Shown here: positions 5,412-6,699 of the stretch, piece after piece | How the letters are laid out: every line of letters begins with the position of its first letter | Numbering within the stretch: the first letter of the stretch is position 1 | Source: Cyanothece sp. UBA12306 | GTDB taxonomy: Bacteria; Cyanobacteriota; Cyanobacteriia; Cyanobacteriales; Microcystaceae | Length of the DNA stretch: 6,699 bases | NCBI GenBank assembly: GCA_003448685.1 | Contig: DLXW01000213.1 | Coordinates: 1 to 6,699 of the forward strand | Direction of reading: 5' to 3' | Made by a program: the position numbers and the translations under genes | Notes under the pieces: model-generated | The model's input: the letters and a program-made list of their open reading frames with translations, nothing else | Told to the model about the DNA's origin: nothing | Database searches by the model: none

Positions 5412-6584
5412 ATGCTAAATCCCAACTTACAAGAAATAGAACTCAATAAAGAAGAGTTTCAAAGGTACTCTCGCCACATTATTCTGCCAGAAGTGGGGCT
5501 AGATGGACAAAAACGCTTAAAAGCAGCGAGTGTTCTCTGTATTGGAACCGGAGGGTTAGGCTCTCCCTTGTTACTATACTTAACTGCTGCTGGAATTGGA
5601 CGTATTGGCATTGTCGATTTTGATATTGTTGATAGTTCCAACTTACAGCGTCAAATCATTCACGGGACATCCTGGGTAGGTAAACCGAAGATTCAGTCAG
5701 CAAAAGACAGAATTTTGGAAATTAATCCCTATTGTCAAGTGGATTTATATGAAACTCGTCTTTCGTCCGAAAATGCCCTAGAAATACTCAAACCCTACGA
5801 TGTCGTGATTGATGGGACTGATAACTTTCCTACACGATATCTGACTAATGACGCTTGCGTTTTGCTCAATAAACCTAATGTTTATGGGTCAATCTTCCGC
5901 TTTGAAGGACAAGCAACCGTCTTTAATTATCAAGGTGGCCCCAACTACCGTGACTTATATCCTGAACCTCCACCACCTGGAATGGTTCCCTCTTGTGCAG
6001 AAGGAGGAGTTTTGGGGGTACTTCCTGGGATTATTGGTACGATTCAAGCTACAGAAACCATTAAGATTATTCTAGGGGCAGAAAATACCCTTAGTGGGCG
6101 TTTATTGTTGTATGATGCCTGGGATATGAAATTTCGTGAGTTGAAATTACGCCCCAACCCTGAACGGCCTGTGATTAATAAACTCATTGATTATGAGCAA
6201 TTCTGTGGTATTCCTCAAGCAAAAGCAGCAGAAGCTGAAGAAAAAGCTGCTATTCCCGAAATTACGGTTAAAGAATTGAAGGAACTAATGGATCATGGTG
6301 CTGATGCTTTTGTGTTAATTGATGTTAGGAATATTAATGAGTATCAAATTGCTCGTATTCCAGGATCAATTCTAGTTCCTTTACCAGATATTGAAGAAGG
6401 AAAAGGGATTGAGAAAATTCGTGAATTGTCCCAAAATCACAAAGTCATAGCCCATTGTAAAATGGGTGGAAGATCTGCTAAAGCATTAGGTATTCTCAAA
6501 GAAGTGGGAATTTTGGGAACTAATGTTAAGGGAGGAATTACGGCCTGGAGTGTGGAAGTTGATCCGAGTGTTCCTCAATATTAA
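5412..6584 (+). CDS. moeB: MoeB/MoeZ-type E1-like sulfurtransferase with C-terminal rhodanese domain
   Basis: This 390-residue protein is predicted to adenylate the C-terminal Gly-Gly of a ubiquitin-like sulfur carrier (MoaD, ThiS or CysO type) and then thiolate it. The ThiF-type domain (about 15-250) has RYSRHIILPEVG (18-29), the nucleotide loop GTGGLGSP (45-52), VDFDIVD (68-74), the arginine finger motif NLQRQ (77-81) and DGTDNF (134-139). The active cysteine is C195 in PSCAEGGVLG. An Ala-rich linker (268-281) joins a rhodanese domain (about 283-388) with persulfide loop CKMGGR (349-354, C349). The CxxC zinc pairs of E. coli MoeB are missing: NYRD (178-181) stands where CYRC would be. The layout matches mycobacterial MoeZ and human MOCS3. 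The start fits family length, though no ribosome binding site is clear. The symbol is the usual label; moeZ would fit the architecture better. Confidence 0.95.
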   Translation: MLNPNLQEIELNKEEFQRYSRHIILPEVGLDGQKRLKAASVLCIGTGGLGSPLLLYLTAAGIGRIGIVDFDIVDSSNLQRQIIHGTSWVGKPKIQSAKDRILEINPYCQVDLYETRLSSENALEILKPYDVVIDGTDNFPTRYLTNDACVLLNKPNVYGSIFRFEGQATVFNYQGGPNYRDLYPEPPPPGMVPSCAEGGVLGVLPGIIGTIQATETIKIILGAENTLSGRLLLYDAWDMKFRELKLRPNPERPVINKLIDYEQFCGIPQAKAAEAEEKAAIPEITVKELKELMDHGADAFVLIDVRNINEYQIARIPGSILVPLPDIEEGKGIEKIRELSQNHKVIAHCKMGGRSAKALGILKEVGILGTNVKGGITAWSVEVDPSVPQY

Positions 6585-6620
6585 TGTTAATTTGATCGCT
6601 GATCTTTTACAATAACCATC

Positions 6621-6657
6621 AATCTACCTCTGATTAATTTAGGGGTAGATTCTTTTA
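6621..6657 (+). terminator. Rho-independent terminator after the MoeB-rhodanese gene
   Basis: AATCTACCTC (6621-6630) pairs with GGGGTAGATT (6642-6651), ten base pairs including one G-U, with an 11-base loop. CTTTTAT follows directly. It lies 36 bases past the stop codon, the normal place for an intrinsic terminator. It is the best terminator in the window. Confidence 0.75.
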
Positions 6658-6699
6658 TAGAACCCATTTGGGATCTATGAATATGATGTTTTTAGGGAT

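Noticed and set aside
6677..6699. ATG-initiated reading frame running off the window end
   Set aside because: Only seven full codons are visible, too few to support a gene call.

Overview
The window looks like chromosomal DNA of an AT-rich, probably unicellular cyanobacterium. The evidence is a DUF3493 (LPA1/Rep27-type) membrane protein, two HIP1 octamers (GCGATCGC), a GTTCCCT-type heptamer tandem repeat, and a MoeB-rhodanese fusion and M67 metallopeptidase that both read like cyanobacterial versions. Genus cannot be fixed from the sequence alone.

Layout. Bases 1-273 hold no gene but contain a compact MITE-like element (about 127 bp, 16-bp perfect inverted ends that include TA, with a heptamer tandem repeat in its centre). 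A tRNA-Thr(CGU) follows on the minus strand, then a small two-helix DUF3493 protein on the plus strand. Next is a minus-strand pair: a phasin-like coiled-coil protein (1347-1670) and, 40 bp downstream, an exported FKBP-type prolyl isomerase (758-1306). From 1846 the plus strand encodes an M67/JAMM metallopeptidase. Bases 2380-4814 carry a translationally coupled minus-strand pair: a NodU/CmcH/TobZ-type O-carbamoyltransferase followed by a PIG-L/LmbE-type deacetylase. A 597-bp largely non-coding stretch (4815-5411) contains two small overlapping minus-strand ORFs that may be gene debris. The window closes with a complete MoeB/MoeZ-type E1-like enzyme fused to a rhodanese domain (5412-6584) and a good intrinsic terminator.

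How they may work together. The JAMM peptidase and the MoeZ-like protein are the two enzymes that flank a sulfur-carrier cycle in actinobacteria: MoeZ activates and thiolates CysO, and Mec+ releases cysteine from it. Here they point the same way but are separated by the oppositely oriented carbamoyltransferase/deacetylase pair. That pair is richer in G+C in the lines I counted by hand and has no HIP1 site. The simplest inference is that a two-gene sugar- or metabolite-modifying cassette landed between two functionally related genes. The deacetylase could expose an amine and the carbamoyltransferase could cap a hydroxyl on the same glycan or small molecule, but the substrate cannot be read from the window. 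No large defence system, CRISPR array or complete transposon is visible.
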